Positions 52,283 through 60,916 of a DNA stretch of 64,000 nucleotides are shown piece after piece. Position 1 is the first letter of the stretch. Each line of letters starts with the position of its first letter. The DNA lies in assembly GCA_023428645.1 (NCBI GenBank), contig JAEYXD010000211.1, forward strand, positions 3,346-67,345, read 5' to 3'. Under the pieces are notes generated by a model, which worked only from the letters and a program-made list of their open reading frames with translations, ran no database searches and was not told the origin of the DNA. The DNA comes from Pseudomonadota bacterium. Its GTDB lineage: Bacteria; Pseudomonadota; Gammaproteobacteria; Steroidobacterales; Steroidobacteraceae. The position numbers and the translations under genes are program-made.

Positions 52283-53312
52283 GCTCGACAACATCTCGCG
52301 GCATTTCGGCGCGCTGCGCGCCGTCGATGGCCTCACCTTGAGCTTGGCGAAAGGCTCGATCGGTTGTCTGCTCGGTCCGAGCGGCTGCGGCAAGACGACG
52401 GCATTGCGCGCGATCGCCGGCTTCGAGCCGATCGACGGAGGCGAAATTCGCGCCCACGGCCGCGTCCTGTCCCGGCGCGGATTCACGGCGTCGCCGGAGC
52501 AGCGGCGCATCGGCATGGTGTTTCAGGATTACGCGCTGTTCCCCCATCTGAACGTGCGCGACAACGTCGCCTTCGGCTTGCATCGGCTACCCAAACCGGC
52601 GGCCCATGCGCGCGCGCTCGATATGCTATCGGTCGTCGGGCTCGCGGATTACGCGGAGCACTATCCGCACCAGTTGTCGGGCGGTCAGCAGCAACGCGTC
52701 GCGCTCGCACGCGCGCTCGCACCGGAGCCGGAGCTCGTGCTGCTCGATGAACCGTTCTCGAGCCTCGATGTGGAGCTGCGCGAGCGGCTGAGCGCCGAGG
52801 TTCGCCAGGTGCTGAAGAGTTTGAACGCCACGGCGCTGCTGGTGACGCATGATCAGCAAGAGGCCTTCGCGGTTGCCGATCTCGTCGGCGTGATGCGCGC
52901 GGGCAAGCTCGAGCAATGGGATGGGCCGTACGAGCTCTATCATCGCCCCGCGACGCGCTTCGTCGCGGACTTCATCGGTCAGGGCGTGTTCATTGCGGGC
53001 GAAGTCGTCGCGCCGGGCGAAGTGCGTACGGAGATCGGCCTCGTGCGCGCGAATGGCGCGGGTTGGCAGCGAGGCCAGCCCGTCGACTTGTTGCTGCGGC
53101 CCGATGATGTCATCCACGACGATGCGAGCGAGCTGCGGGCCGAGGTGTGCCAACGAGCGTTTCGCGGCGCGGAGTTCCTATACACGCTGCGGATGCCGAG
53201 CGGCACGCAGTTGTTGTCGCTCGTGCCGAGTCATCACAATCACAGCATTGGCGAGCACATCGGTATTCGCATCGAACCCGATCACGTGATCGCGTTCGAG
53301 CGGCTGCGCTAG
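52272..53312 (+). CDS. fbpC: Ferric iron ABC transporter ATPase
   Basis: The 346-residue ATPase has Walker A GPSGCGKT at 35-42, Q-loop MVFQDYALFPHLNV, signature LSGGQQQRVALARAL, Walker B LVLLDEPFSSLD and H-loop VTHDQQEAF, then a TOBE-like regulatory domain (RPDDVIHDD onwards). It powers FbpB. Its TAG stop and that of the convergent FecCD permease share one CTAG. Confidence 0.93.
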   Translation: MWLELDNISRHFGALRAVDGLTLSLAKGSIGCLLGPSGCGKTTALRAIAGFEPIDGGEIRAHGRVLSRRGFTASPEQRRIGMVFQDYALFPHLNVRDNVAFGLHRLPKPAAHARALDMLSVVGLADYAEHYPHQLSGGQQQRVALARALAPEPELVLLDEPFSSLDVELRERLSAEVRQVLKSLNATALLVTHDQQEAFAVADLVGVMRAGKLEQWDGPYELYHRPATRFVADFIGQGVFIAGEVVAPGEVRTEIGLVRANGAGWQRGQPVDLLLRPDDVIHDDASELRAEVCQRAFRGAEFLYTLRMPSGTQLLSLVPSHHNHSIGEHIGIRIEPDHVIAFERLR

Positions 53313-54352
53313 GCGCGGCGCGCGGCGGCCCGCCGCATCAAGAACAGAAACAGCGGCACACCGACGATCGCGGTGAGCGCCCCGACAGGCAATTGCCGAG
53401 GTGCGAACAGCGTTCGGGCGCACAGATCCGCCGTGGTGACGAGCGTGCCGCCCAACAAGGCGGATGCGGGAATCAGCAGCCGGTGGTCCGCGCCCAGGAT
53501 CAAGCGCGCGATGTGAGGCGTGACGAGGCCAACGAAGCCGATCGTGCCAGCCGTCGTCACGGAGACTGCCGTCAGGATCGAGCTCGCGACGAAGATGCCC
53601 ATGCGCAGGCCACGCACGGGCACGCCGAGCCCGCGCGCCTGCAGCTCACCGCGCGCGAGGACATTCAATTGACGCGCGAACGGCAGCGACGCGAGCAGCG
53701 CAATGGCGAGAACCGCGGACAGCAGCCCCGGGCGCGAGCTCGAGGACAGATCACCCATCAGCCAGAACAGCATGCCCCGCAGCTGCGCGTCGTCGCCGAG
53801 CGCCAGGAAGGTGCTGACGATCGCATTCGCTCCCGCGGCGACGACGACCCCGGTCAATAACAAGCGCACGGGTGTCCAGCCGCCTTCGCCGTGCGCGAGC
53901 GCGAAGACGAGGAGTGTCGTCGCCAGCGCGCCGAAGGTCGCGGCTCCGTCCACGCCGAGCCCCGAGAGTCCTAGCAGCATTGCCGCCAGCGCCGCGACCG
54001 CGGCGCCGCCCGAAACGCCCATCACATAAGGATCGGCGAGCGGATTGCGGAGCAGGACCTGCATCAGCACGCCGGCGATCGCGAGGAGCCCCCCGGCGGC
54101 AAAGGCCGTGATTGCGCGCGGTAGCCGCAGCTCGGTGACCACCGTGTGGGCGAGTGTGTCGTTCGTTCCGAACAGCGCGGGCAGCAATTCGGTCCAGCGC
54201 ACGGTGATGCTGCCCGCACGCAACGACACGACGATCGCCGCTACCGCTGCCAGGACCAGCAGCGCGAAGGTGATGACCAGCTTGGAATTCTTCACGCGGC
54301 GCAGGGTAGGGAGCGGCGCAGTGGGTGTCCACTCGCGGGGCCGGGCCGCCAT
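53309..54352 (-). CDS. FecCD/BtuC-type metal-chelate ABC transporter permease
   Basis: The 347-residue protein has about ten transmembrane helices and FecCD motifs: RLPRAITAFAAGGLLAIAGV, LRNPLADPYVMGVSGGA, GTIGFVGLVTPHIARLILG and HRLLIPASALLGG. Such permeases import siderophores, heme or cobalamin. No matching ATPase or binding protein is next to it, so partners must lie elsewhere. The ATG at 54352 is the longest start; GTG at 54295 would begin nearer the first helix. Confidence 0.88.
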   Translation of the reverse strand: MAARPREWTPTAPLPTLRRVKNSKLVITFALLVLAAVAAIVVSLRAGSITVRWTELLPALFGTNDTLAHTVVTELRLPRAITAFAAGGLLAIAGVLMQVLLRNPLADPYVMGVSGGAAVAALAAMLLGLSGLGVDGAATFGALATTLLVFALAHGEGGWTPVRLLLTGVVVAAGANAIVSTFLALGDDAQLRGMLFWLMGDLSSSSRPGLLSAVLAIALLASLPFARQLNVLARGELQARGLGVPVRGLRMGIFVASSILTAVSVTTAGTIGFVGLVTPHIARLILGADHRLLIPASALLGGTLVTTADLCARTLFAPRQLPVGALTAIVGVPLFLFLMRRAAARRA

Positions 54353-54451
54353 TCGAGGCGGTCATGTGGGGTCTCGCCAGCGACCGTTTCTGCATTGGTC
54401 TCGTCGCCAAGCTTGTGGAACAATCCTTGGGCCGAAATTGCCTGATCCAAC

Positions 54452-55030
54452 ATGACCGATTTCATCGATGCCGAGGGTTTCCGCGCGAATGTCGGAATCG
54501 TGCTGATTCGCGACGATCGCCAGGTATTCCTTGGAGGCCGTACGGGAGGCCGCGGCTGGCAATTTCCGCAGGGCGGAGTGCGCCGGGAAGAATCGCCCGA
54601 AGAGGCGCTGTTTCGCGAGCTGAAAGAAGAAATTGGCCTGGATCAGGCTGACGTCCAGATCGTCGCTGCCACGCGCAATTGGCTGCGTTATCGATTGCCG
54701 CGCCAGTACGTGCGCCGCCACAGCAACCCGCTGTGTATCGGGCAGAAGCAACGGTGGTTTCTGCTGCGCTTCGTCGGCGAGGAATCGCGGCTGCATTTCG
54801 ATTCGACACCCGAGCCCGAGTTCGAGAGCTGGCGCTGGGTCGACTACTGGACGCCGGTCCGCGAGGTGATCTATTTCAAGCGCGCCGTTTACGCGCGCGC
54901 CCTCGACGAGCTCGCCCGCCGCGCCTTTCCCCACGATCCGCCCGCGCTCCCGGAATGGTCCGACCAGGAGAAGAACCTGCGCAATCTCGCGCGCCGTCAG
55001 GCCGAGCTGAAAGCGAATACGTCGACCTGA
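54452..55030 (+). CDS. rppH: RNA 5'-pyrophosphohydrolase RppH
   Basis: The 192-residue Nudix hydrolase removes pyrophosphate from mRNA 5' ends to start decay. The Nudix box spans 41-63 (GGVRREESPEEALFRELKEE then IGL), preceded by GRGWQFPQ and followed by WLRYRLPRQYVRRHSNPLC, typical of RppH/YgdP. It is divergent from the FecCD gene and convergent with hemJ (13 bp). Confidence 0.95.
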   Translation: MTDFIDAEGFRANVGIVLIRDDRQVFLGGRTGGRGWQFPQGGVRREESPEEALFRELKEEIGLDQADVQIVAATRNWLRYRLPRQYVRRHSNPLCIGQKQRWFLLRFVGEESRLHFDSTPEPEFESWRWVDYWTPVREVIYFKRAVYARALDELARRAFPHDPPALPEWSDQEKNLRNLARRQAELKANTST

Positions 55031-55043
55031 GCGGCGGCTTTCG

Positions 55044-55460
55044 TTAGAACGGTTTGACGACGACGAGCACGACGATCGCGAGCAACAGGACGGTCGGGAC
55101 TTCGTTGAACCCGCGATACCAGCCCGGCGAATGTCGATTGCGATCTTCGCGGAGTGCGATCAGCAGCCGGTAACACCAGATGTGATAGCCGATCAGCGCC
55201 GCGACGAACGTGAGCTTCGCGTGCATCCAGCCGAACTGCATGTACGACGGCGCCTGGAGCACCATCCCAAGGCCGAAGACCACGGCGCCGACGGCCCCGA
55301 TGGTCATCATCACGAACAAGCGCCGTTCCATGACCTTGAAGCGATCGATGCCGGCCTGATCGCTCGCCGACGCGTGATACATGAACAGCCGCGGCAGATA
55401 AAACAGCCCGCCAAACCACGCGACCACGAAAAAAATGTGAAAGGCTTTTAACCAGAGCAT
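55044..55460 (-). CDS. hemJ: Protoporphyrinogen IX oxidase HemJ
   Basis: The 138-residue, four-helix membrane protein begins MLWLKAFHIFFVVAWFGGLF with the conserved His, has YLPRLFMYHA, MHAKLTFVAALIGYH and GWYRGFNEVPT, and ends with a short hydrophobic helix. HemJ oxidises protoporphyrinogen IX in heme synthesis and replaces HemG/HemY. It is the ATG at 55460 that gives the family length. It complements hemL at 15.4 kb. Confidence 0.93.
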   Translation of the reverse strand: MLWLKAFHIFFVVAWFGGLFYLPRLFMYHASASDQAGIDRFKVMERRLFVMMTIGAVGAVVFGLGMVLQAPSYMQFGWMHAKLTFVAALIGYHIWCYRLLIALREDRNRHSPGWYRGFNEVPTVLLLAIVVLVVVKPF

Positions 55461-55525
55461 GCGTCGGACTCCGCCACTTCCTACGTTCCTGACCTCAATC
55501 AGGGTGTTTTGTCGCTGCGCGCGGG

Positions 55526-55553
55526 GCGCGGGCATGTGTTTAAATGCCCGCGC
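55526..55553. promoter_or_regulatory. 10-bp inverted repeat between hemJ and the DUF6776-like gene
   Basis: Exact arms gcgcgggcat and atgcccgcgc with an 8-base AT-rich loop (gtgtttaa). Since both genes read away from it, it is not an expected terminator; it could be an operator or cruciform. Confidence 0.4.
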
Positions 55554-55603
55554 GCAAAATCCGGCGCAATTCCGCAAGGTTACCGTTAGACGGATTCATA
55601 TGC

Positions 55604-56341
55604 ATGGCTGATCCGAGCGCGATGCGAACAGGGCGACTCGTCGTCCGCTATCAATCGCCGTGGCGGCGTCGCTCGGTCGCCGCCGCCGTGCTCGTCGCGG
55701 CGCTGGTCGTGCTGTATGGGGTGTACGAGTGGGGCCGCTTCGCAGGCGGCTACAGCAAATTCGCGGAAATTCAGCAGCGCCGCGAGCTGACCCAGAAGAT
55801 CCGTGTGCTCGAGGACGCGAACCTGAAGCTCCGGAGCGAGGTCGCCGCCGCCGAGCTCGCCCGCAACGTCGATCGCAAAGCGTATGGTGACGTCGAGAAG
55901 ACCCTGGCCGATCTGCAGGCCCAGGTTCTGAAGCATCGCGAAGAGCTTACGTTCTATCGCGGCATTGTCTCCCCGGAAGACGGCATCGGCGGCCTGCGTA
56001 TTCAGCGGTTTCAGGTGCTGCCGGGGGGCATCGACAACCACTTCCGTCTGCGCCTCGTGCTCGTGCAATCGATGCGCCAGGACTCGGTCGTCTCCGGGTC
56101 CGTGAGCATTCAGATCGAAGGTGTGAGCGACAACAAGCCGACTCAGCTCCAACTCGCGGAGGCGGGGGGCGAGACCCGCGCGGACGGTCTCGTGCCGTTT
56201 CAATTTCGCTACTTCCAGAATCTCGAGCAGGACATCGTCTTGCCGGGCGGCTTCGAGCCGAAAGCGGTGAACGTCGAGGTGAAGTCGTCGCGGCTGCAAC
56301 CCGTGCGAGAATCGTTTCCATGGCGAGTGCAGGAAGGTTGA
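55604..56341 (+). CDS. Membrane-anchored coiled-coil protein (DUF6776-like)
   Basis: The 245-residue product has one transmembrane helix (about 23-43, VAAAVLVAALVVLYGVYEWG), a coiled coil (about 55-118, with QKIRVLEDANLKLRSEVAAA) and a C-terminal beta domain (FYRGIVSPEDGIGGLRIQRF onward). The topology suggests a periplasmic C-terminus. It is 10 bp upstream of the bactofilin gene, so the two probably work together in envelope or cell-shape organisation (inference). No function is known to me. Confidence 0.7.
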   Translation: MADPSAMRTGRLVVRYQSPWRRRSVAAAVLVAALVVLYGVYEWGRFAGGYSKFAEIQQRRELTQKIRVLEDANLKLRSEVAAAELARNVDRKAYGDVEKTLADLQAQVLKHREELTFYRGIVSPEDGIGGLRIQRFQVLPGGIDNHFRLRLVLVQSMRQDSVVSGSVSIQIEGVSDNKPTQLQLAEAGGETRADGLVPFQFRYFQNLEQDIVLPGGFEPKAVNVEVKSSRLQPVRESFPWRVQEG

Positions 56342-56351
56342 TCGGAACCCT

Positions 56352-56759
56352 ATGTTCAAGAGCAAATCCAAGCTGCAGCGAATCGATACGCTCATCGGCG
56401 CCGGCACTCGCATCATCGGGGACGTGCATTTCAGCGGCGGGTTCCACGTCGACGGCCACGTGAAGGGCAACGTCGACGCGCCGCCGGACTCAGGCGCGAC
56501 CTTGAGCGTGAGCGATGCGGGTGTCGTGGAAGGCTCGGTCGCGGTGCCGAACGTGATCCTCAACGGCACGGTCAAAGGCGACATCCTGGCGCACGATCGG
56601 GTAGAGCTCGGGGCGACGGCGCGCGTGACGGGAAATGTCTACTACGGTCTGATCGAGATGGAGATGGGCGCCGAGATCAACGGCAAGCTGATCCATGAGC
56701 CGCGTAAGCCGGGTACTGCAGCGGCCGCGCAGACGAAGGCGGCCGCTGACAATCCGTGA
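56352..56759 (+). CDS. Bactofilin
   Basis: The 135-residue protein has the DUF583 right-handed beta-helix core: IDTLIGAGTRIIGDVHFSGG, FHVDGHVKGNVD, VVEGSVAVPNVILNGTVKGD and VTGNVYYGLIEMEMGAEING, with short disordered ends. Bactofilins polymerise without nucleotides on the inner membrane and guide cell-wall enzymes. Co-transcription with the upstream membrane protein may give it an anchor. M23 peptidases are common partners; one lies 4 kb away. Confidence 0.93.
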   Translation: MFKSKSKLQRIDTLIGAGTRIIGDVHFSGGFHVDGHVKGNVDAPPDSGATLSVSDAGVVEGSVAVPNVILNGTVKGDILAHDRVELGATARVTGNVYYGLIEMEMGAEINGKLIHEPRKPGTAAAAQTKAAADNP

Positions 56760-56767
56760 CGGCCGTT

Positions 56768-56797
56768 TTGACGATCCTCCGTCGCCACCTCTAGACT
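56768..56797 (+). promoter_or_regulatory. Sigma-70 promoter for erpA
   Basis: TTGACG at 56768-56773, 18-base spacer, TAGACT at 56792-56797. The predicted start is about 28 bases before the erpA ATG. Both hexamers equal those of the second and third rRNA promoters in this window. Confidence 0.6.
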
Positions 56798-56831
56798 TGA
56801 TCTATCCATATCGGTCCCCAGATCCCCTGCC

Positions 56832-57191
56832 ATGGCTACCGCGCCCGATTCCGTATCCTCCGCTCCGACGCTCCTGTTCACCGATGCCGCCGCGGCGAAG
56901 GTCGGCGAGCTGATTCGTGAGGAAGCGAACCCGAATCTCAAGTTACGCGTCTTCGTGCAGGGCGGAGGGTGCTCGGGATTTCAGTACGGCTTCACGTTCG
57001 ATGAGGCCATCGAAGACGGCGACACGCGTGTCGAGAAAGACGGCGTGACGTTGCTGATCGATCCGATGAGCATCCAGTATCTCGCGGGCGCCGAGATCGA
57101 CTACAAGGAAGACATCGAAGGCGCGCAGTTCGTGATTCGAAATCCGAACGCGGTGACGACCTGCGGCTGCGGATCTTCGTTCTCCGCCTGA
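56832..57191 (+). CDS. erpA: Iron-sulfur cluster insertion protein ErpA
   Basis: The 119-residue A-type carrier has the three conserved cysteines C47 (GGGCSGFQYGF), C111 and C113 (TTCGCGSSF). It passes Fe-S clusters to targets such as IspG/IspH and respiratory proteins. The N-terminal ATAPDSVSSAP extension is variable in the family. It has its own promoter and a palindromic terminator. Confidence 0.95.
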   Translation: MATAPDSVSSAPTLLFTDAAAAKVGELIREEANPNLKLRVFVQGGGCSGFQYGFTFDEAIEDGDTRVEKDGVTLLIDPMSIQYLAGAEIDYKEDIEGAQFVIRNPNAVTTCGCGSSFSA

Positions 57192-57223
57192 CCTGAAATC
57201 GATCGCCGGCTCTGTAGACTTGC

Positions 57224-57256
57224 GGCCGGAAGCGTACGCTTCCGGCCGTTTGCATT
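57224..57256 (+). terminator. Terminator between erpA and ppx
   Basis: A perfect 26-bp palindrome (arms cggccggaag / cttccggccg around cgtacg) is followed by tttgcatttt. TAGACT at 57216-57221, just upstream, could in addition be a -10 for ppx, with ctgaaa 16 bases before it. Confidence 0.75.
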
Positions 57257-57272
57257 TTCGCAGGTCTAGAGC

Positions 57273-58784
57273 ATGGCGCGTTCCAAAGTCCCCGACGTGA
57301 TCGCCGCGGTCGATCTCGGCTCCAACAGTTTTCACATGGTCGTCGCGCGCTATTCGCATGGCCAGCTGACCATCCAGGATCGGCTGCGCGAAACCGTGCG
57401 GCTCGCCGCCGGTCTCGACGAACAAGGGCGCCTGGATCGTGCCGCGATCGAAACGGCCATCGCTTGCCTCGAGCGCTTTGGCCAACGCCTGCGGGACATG
57501 CGGGCGGAAAGCGTTCGCGTCGTCGGCACGAATACGCTGCGGCGAGCCCGCCGCCGGGGCGCGTTCCTGGATCGAGCGCGCGCGGCGCTCGGCCACCCGA
57601 TCGAAATCATCTCCGGTATGGAAGAAGCGCGTCTCATTTATCTCGGCGTTGCCCAGACGATGCCGAGCGAGCCGGGACGGCGGCTCGTCGTGGACATCGG
57701 CGGTGGCAGCACGGAAATCATCATCGGCGAGGGCATGCACGCCAAGAAGCTCGAAAGTCTCTACATGGGCTGTGTTTCGATGAGCGCGCGCTACTTCGAT
57801 GGCGGCGAGATCACCGAAAAGCGCATGAAGCGCGCGCGCCTCGCGGCCCGGCTCGAGCTCGAACCCGTGCGCAGCGCGTTCAAGGAGTACGGGTGGGAGC
57901 AGGTGGTCGGATCGTCCGGGACGATTCGCGCCGCTGCCGATGTATTGCGTGGTCGCGGCGAGACCGAAATCAGCCGCGGCGGGGTCGAAGCGCTGATCGA
58001 GCATGCGCTGCGCGCCGGGCATATCTCCAAGCTGCGCTTGCCGGAACTATCCGCCGAGCGCGCGCCCGTCTTCCCGGGCGGTCTCGCGATCCTCGCCGAG
58101 GTGCTCGATAACCTCGATATTCGCGGCATGCGTCCCGCCGAAGGCGCGCTACGTGAAGGGTTGCTGTACGACCTGGTGGGGCGCCTGACGAACGAGGACG
58201 CGCGTGTGCGCAGCGTGCGGGCGATGCAGGGGCGATATCACGTCGATGTTGCGCAAGCGGAGCGCGTCGAGGCGACTGCGCTCGAGTTTCTGCGCCAGGT
58301 GCAAGGTGAGTGGGGTCTGGACGATCCGTTTGCCGAGACCGTGCTGGGCTGGGCGGCGCGCCTGCACGAGATCGGCCTCGATGTCTCGCATTCGCACTAC
58401 CACAAGCACGGTGCGTATCTGCTCGAGCACGCGGACATGCCGGGATTCCCGCAGGAAGAGCAACGGATCCTTGCCCACCTCGTCGGCAGCCATCGACGCA
58501 AGTTTCACCTCGACACATTGCAGGATCTGAATCCGCCGTGGCACATCAAGGCCGAGTTTCTCATCGTGCTGCTACGGGTCGCTGTGCTGCTGCATCGGGG
58601 ACGGAGCCCACATTCGTTACCCAAGATCGAGCTGCGGGTGAAAGGCCGCGGGGTGGAAATGGCGTTTCCGCGCAATTGGATCGAGGATCACCCGCTGACC
58701 GCGGCCGATCTGGAGCAGGAGATCGAGGCCCTCAAGCTCGCGGGCTTCAAGCTGAAGATCGCTCAGTCGTCGGCCTCGGCTTGA
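57273..58784 (+). CDS. ppx: Exopolyphosphatase
   Basis: The 503-residue protein has an ASKHA-fold N-terminal half (AAVDLGSNSFHMVVAR, VGTNTLRRA, GMEEARLIYLGV, LVVDIGGGSTEII) and an HD-like C-terminal half (from about 330). Ppx removes terminal phosphate from polyphosphate; GppA (pppGpp hydrolase) is close in sequence, but length over 490 favours Ppx. It is convergent with ppk, and their ends overlap by 22 bp. Confidence 0.92.
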   Translation: MARSKVPDVIAAVDLGSNSFHMVVARYSHGQLTIQDRLRETVRLAAGLDEQGRLDRAAIETAIACLERFGQRLRDMRAESVRVVGTNTLRRARRRGAFLDRARAALGHPIEIISGMEEARLIYLGVAQTMPSEPGRRLVVDIGGGSTEIIIGEGMHAKKLESLYMGCVSMSARYFDGGEITEKRMKRARLAARLELEPVRSAFKEYGWEQVVGSSGTIRAAADVLRGRGETEISRGGVEALIEHALRAGHISKLRLPELSAERAPVFPGGLAILAEVLDNLDIRGMRPAEGALREGLLYDLVGRLTNEDARVRSVRAMQGRYHVDVAQAERVEATALEFLRQVQGEWGLDDPFAETVLGWAARLHEIGLDVSHSHYHKHGAYLLEHADMPGFPQEEQRILAHLVGSHRRKFHLDTLQDLNPPWHIKAEFLIVLLRVAVLLHRGRSPHSLPKIELRVKGRGVEMAFPRNWIEDHPLTAADLEQEIEALKLAGFKLKIAQSSASA

Positions 58785-60841
58785 CGGCGTAGCAGCGCCA
58801 ACTGCGCATTCACCAACGGCGCGTCGCCGGCGACCACACGCTGGTACGAACCGTCGGCCTCCAGCTCCCACGCCTGGCAATTGTCCGCGAGATACGTCGC
58901 GAGGTCCTCGATGATGCGTTCGCGATGCTGCTTGCGCTCGATGGGGAACGCGACCTCGATGCGGCGAAAAAAATTGCGCTCCATCCAATCCGCGCTCGCG
59001 CCGAAGATTTCGGGATTGCCGTCGTTGTGGAAATAGAACACGCGCGAATGCTCGAGGAAGCGGCCGATGATCGAGCGCACATGAATGTTCTCCGACAGCC
59101 CGGGCACGCCCGGACGCAAGGCGCAAATGCCGCGAACGATCAAGTCGATTTTCACGCCGGCGATCGAAGCCTGATAGAGCGCCTGGATGATCTGCGGCTC
59201 GATGAGCGCATTCATCTTCGCGATGATGCGCGCCGGCTTGCCCTGCTTCGCGAGCTCGGTTTCCCGCCGCGTCTTCTCGAGTAGCGCCTCGAGCAGCGTG
59301 AAAGGCGATTGCAGGATCTTTTGCATCGTCGCGACGCGCGTGGGGCTCGTCAGCTGCAGGAAGAGCTCATGCAGGTCTTCACCCATCGCAGCATCGCAGG
59401 TGAAGAGTCCGTAGTCGGTGTAGACGCGCGCCGTGTTGGGGTGATAGTTGCCCGTGCCGAAATGGCAATACCGTCGTAATTTGCCGCGCTCGCGGCGCAC
59501 GACCATGATGAGCTTCGCGTGCGTCTTGTAACCCACGACGCCATACATCACGTGGGCGCCGGCTTCCTGCAATCGAGTCGCGAGCTGAATGTTCGCGGCC
59601 TCGTCGAAGCGCGCCATCAGCTCGATGATTACGGTCACCTCCTTGCCGGCGCGCGCTGCGTCGACCAAGGCATCGACGACCGGTGACTGAGGTCCGGCGC
59701 GATACAGCGTCTGCTTGATCGCCAGCACGTCGGGATCGGTCGCGGCCTGGCGCAACAGGTCGATGACGGGCGCGAACGATTCGAACGGATGATGCAGCAG
59801 GATGTCCGCTTCGCGCATGACCGCGAAAATGTCCTCCTTCGCCACCAGCCGCTTCGGAATGCTCGGCGTGAACGGCGCGTATTTCAGATCGGGGCGGTCG
59901 ACGCGGTCGTAGATCGCCATCAGGCGATTCAGATTGACCGGACCGTTCACCTGATAGAGGTCGTCGCGCGTCAGCGCGAAATGCCGCAGCAGGAAGTTCG
60001 TGATGTCCTCGGGGCAGTCGATGGAGGTCTCGAGTCGCACCGCGGCGCCGTAGCGGCGTTGCGCCAATTCACCCTCGATCGCACGCAGCAGATTGTCGAC
60101 CTCGTCGTCGTCGACGAACAGGTCGCTGTTGCGCGTCACGCGGAATTGCCATGCGCCTTCGACCGTCATGCCGCTGAACAGCTGCGAAATGAAGGTCGAG
60201 ATCACCGCTGACAGGAACACGAAATGAGTAATGCCTGAGCCGTCGGTGGAGGCAGGCAGACGAATGATGCGAGGCAACGATCGTGGCACCTGCACGACCG
60301 CGAGCTCCGCGTCGCGGCCAAAGGCGTCCTTGCCCGACAGCCGTACGACGAAATTCAAACTCTTGTTCTGAATGCGAGGGAACGGACGCGCCGGATCCAG
60401 GCCGAGCGGCGTCAGCACGGGCTCCACTTCCTGGGAGAAGTAATCGCCGATCCACGCGCGCTGCTCCGGCGTGACAGTGCGTGCGTTGACGAACTGAATG
60501 CGTTGCGCTGACAAGGCCGGAAAAACCAGCTGGTTGAGCAGTTCGTACTGATCTTTGACGAGCGCGAGCGCTCGTTGACGGATGGCGTTCATCTGCTCTG
60601 GAACGCTCATTCCGTCCGGACCCGCGGCGATGGAACCCAGCTCCAGGCGTTGCTTCAGGCCGGCGACGCGGATCTCGAAGAACTCATCGAGGTTCGAGCA
60701 CGAAATACCGAGGAAACGAATGCGCTCGAGTAGCGGGAGCGATTCATCGTGTGCCTGAGCGAGCACGCGATAGTTGAAATCGAGGAACGACAGCTCCCGA
60801 TTGATGTAATGCTCGGGTGCCTTGAGGTTGACGTCCAACAT
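58763..60841 (-). CDS. ppk: Polyphosphate kinase 1
   Basis: The 692-residue PPK1 makes polyphosphate from ATP. HYINRELSFLDFNYRVLAQA opens the N domain; the catalytic domains have GYKTHAKLIMVVRR with phospho-accepting H441 and RYCHFGTGNYHPNTARVYTD with H460. The C-terminal RIEVAFPI region is intact. Paired with ppx in convergent rather than operon order, so synthesis and breakdown are not co-transcribed. Confidence 0.96.
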   Translation of the reverse strand: MLDVNLKAPEHYINRELSFLDFNYRVLAQAHDESLPLLERIRFLGISCSNLDEFFEIRVAGLKQRLELGSIAAGPDGMSVPEQMNAIRQRALALVKDQYELLNQLVFPALSAQRIQFVNARTVTPEQRAWIGDYFSQEVEPVLTPLGLDPARPFPRIQNKSLNFVVRLSGKDAFGRDAELAVVQVPRSLPRIIRLPASTDGSGITHFVFLSAVISTFISQLFSGMTVEGAWQFRVTRNSDLFVDDDEVDNLLRAIEGELAQRRYGAAVRLETSIDCPEDITNFLLRHFALTRDDLYQVNGPVNLNRLMAIYDRVDRPDLKYAPFTPSIPKRLVAKEDIFAVMREADILLHHPFESFAPVIDLLRQAATDPDVLAIKQTLYRAGPQSPVVDALVDAARAGKEVTVIIELMARFDEAANIQLATRLQEAGAHVMYGVVGYKTHAKLIMVVRRERGKLRRYCHFGTGNYHPNTARVYTDYGLFTCDAAMGEDLHELFLQLTSPTRVATMQKILQSPFTLLEALLEKTRRETELAKQGKPARIIAKMNALIEPQIIQALYQASIAGVKIDLIVRGICALRPGVPGLSENIHVRSIIGRFLEHSRVFYFHNDGNPEIFGASADWMERNFFRRIEVAFPIERKQHRERIIEDLATYLADNCQAWELEADGSYQRVVAGDAPLVNAQLALLRRQAEADD

Positions 60842-60916
60842 GAGCCACGCCTGACTGCGAAGCTCCGAGGATACTACGGCCCTCAGCGCTCTTGTGTTAC
60901 GGCGCGTGCGTCAGTA

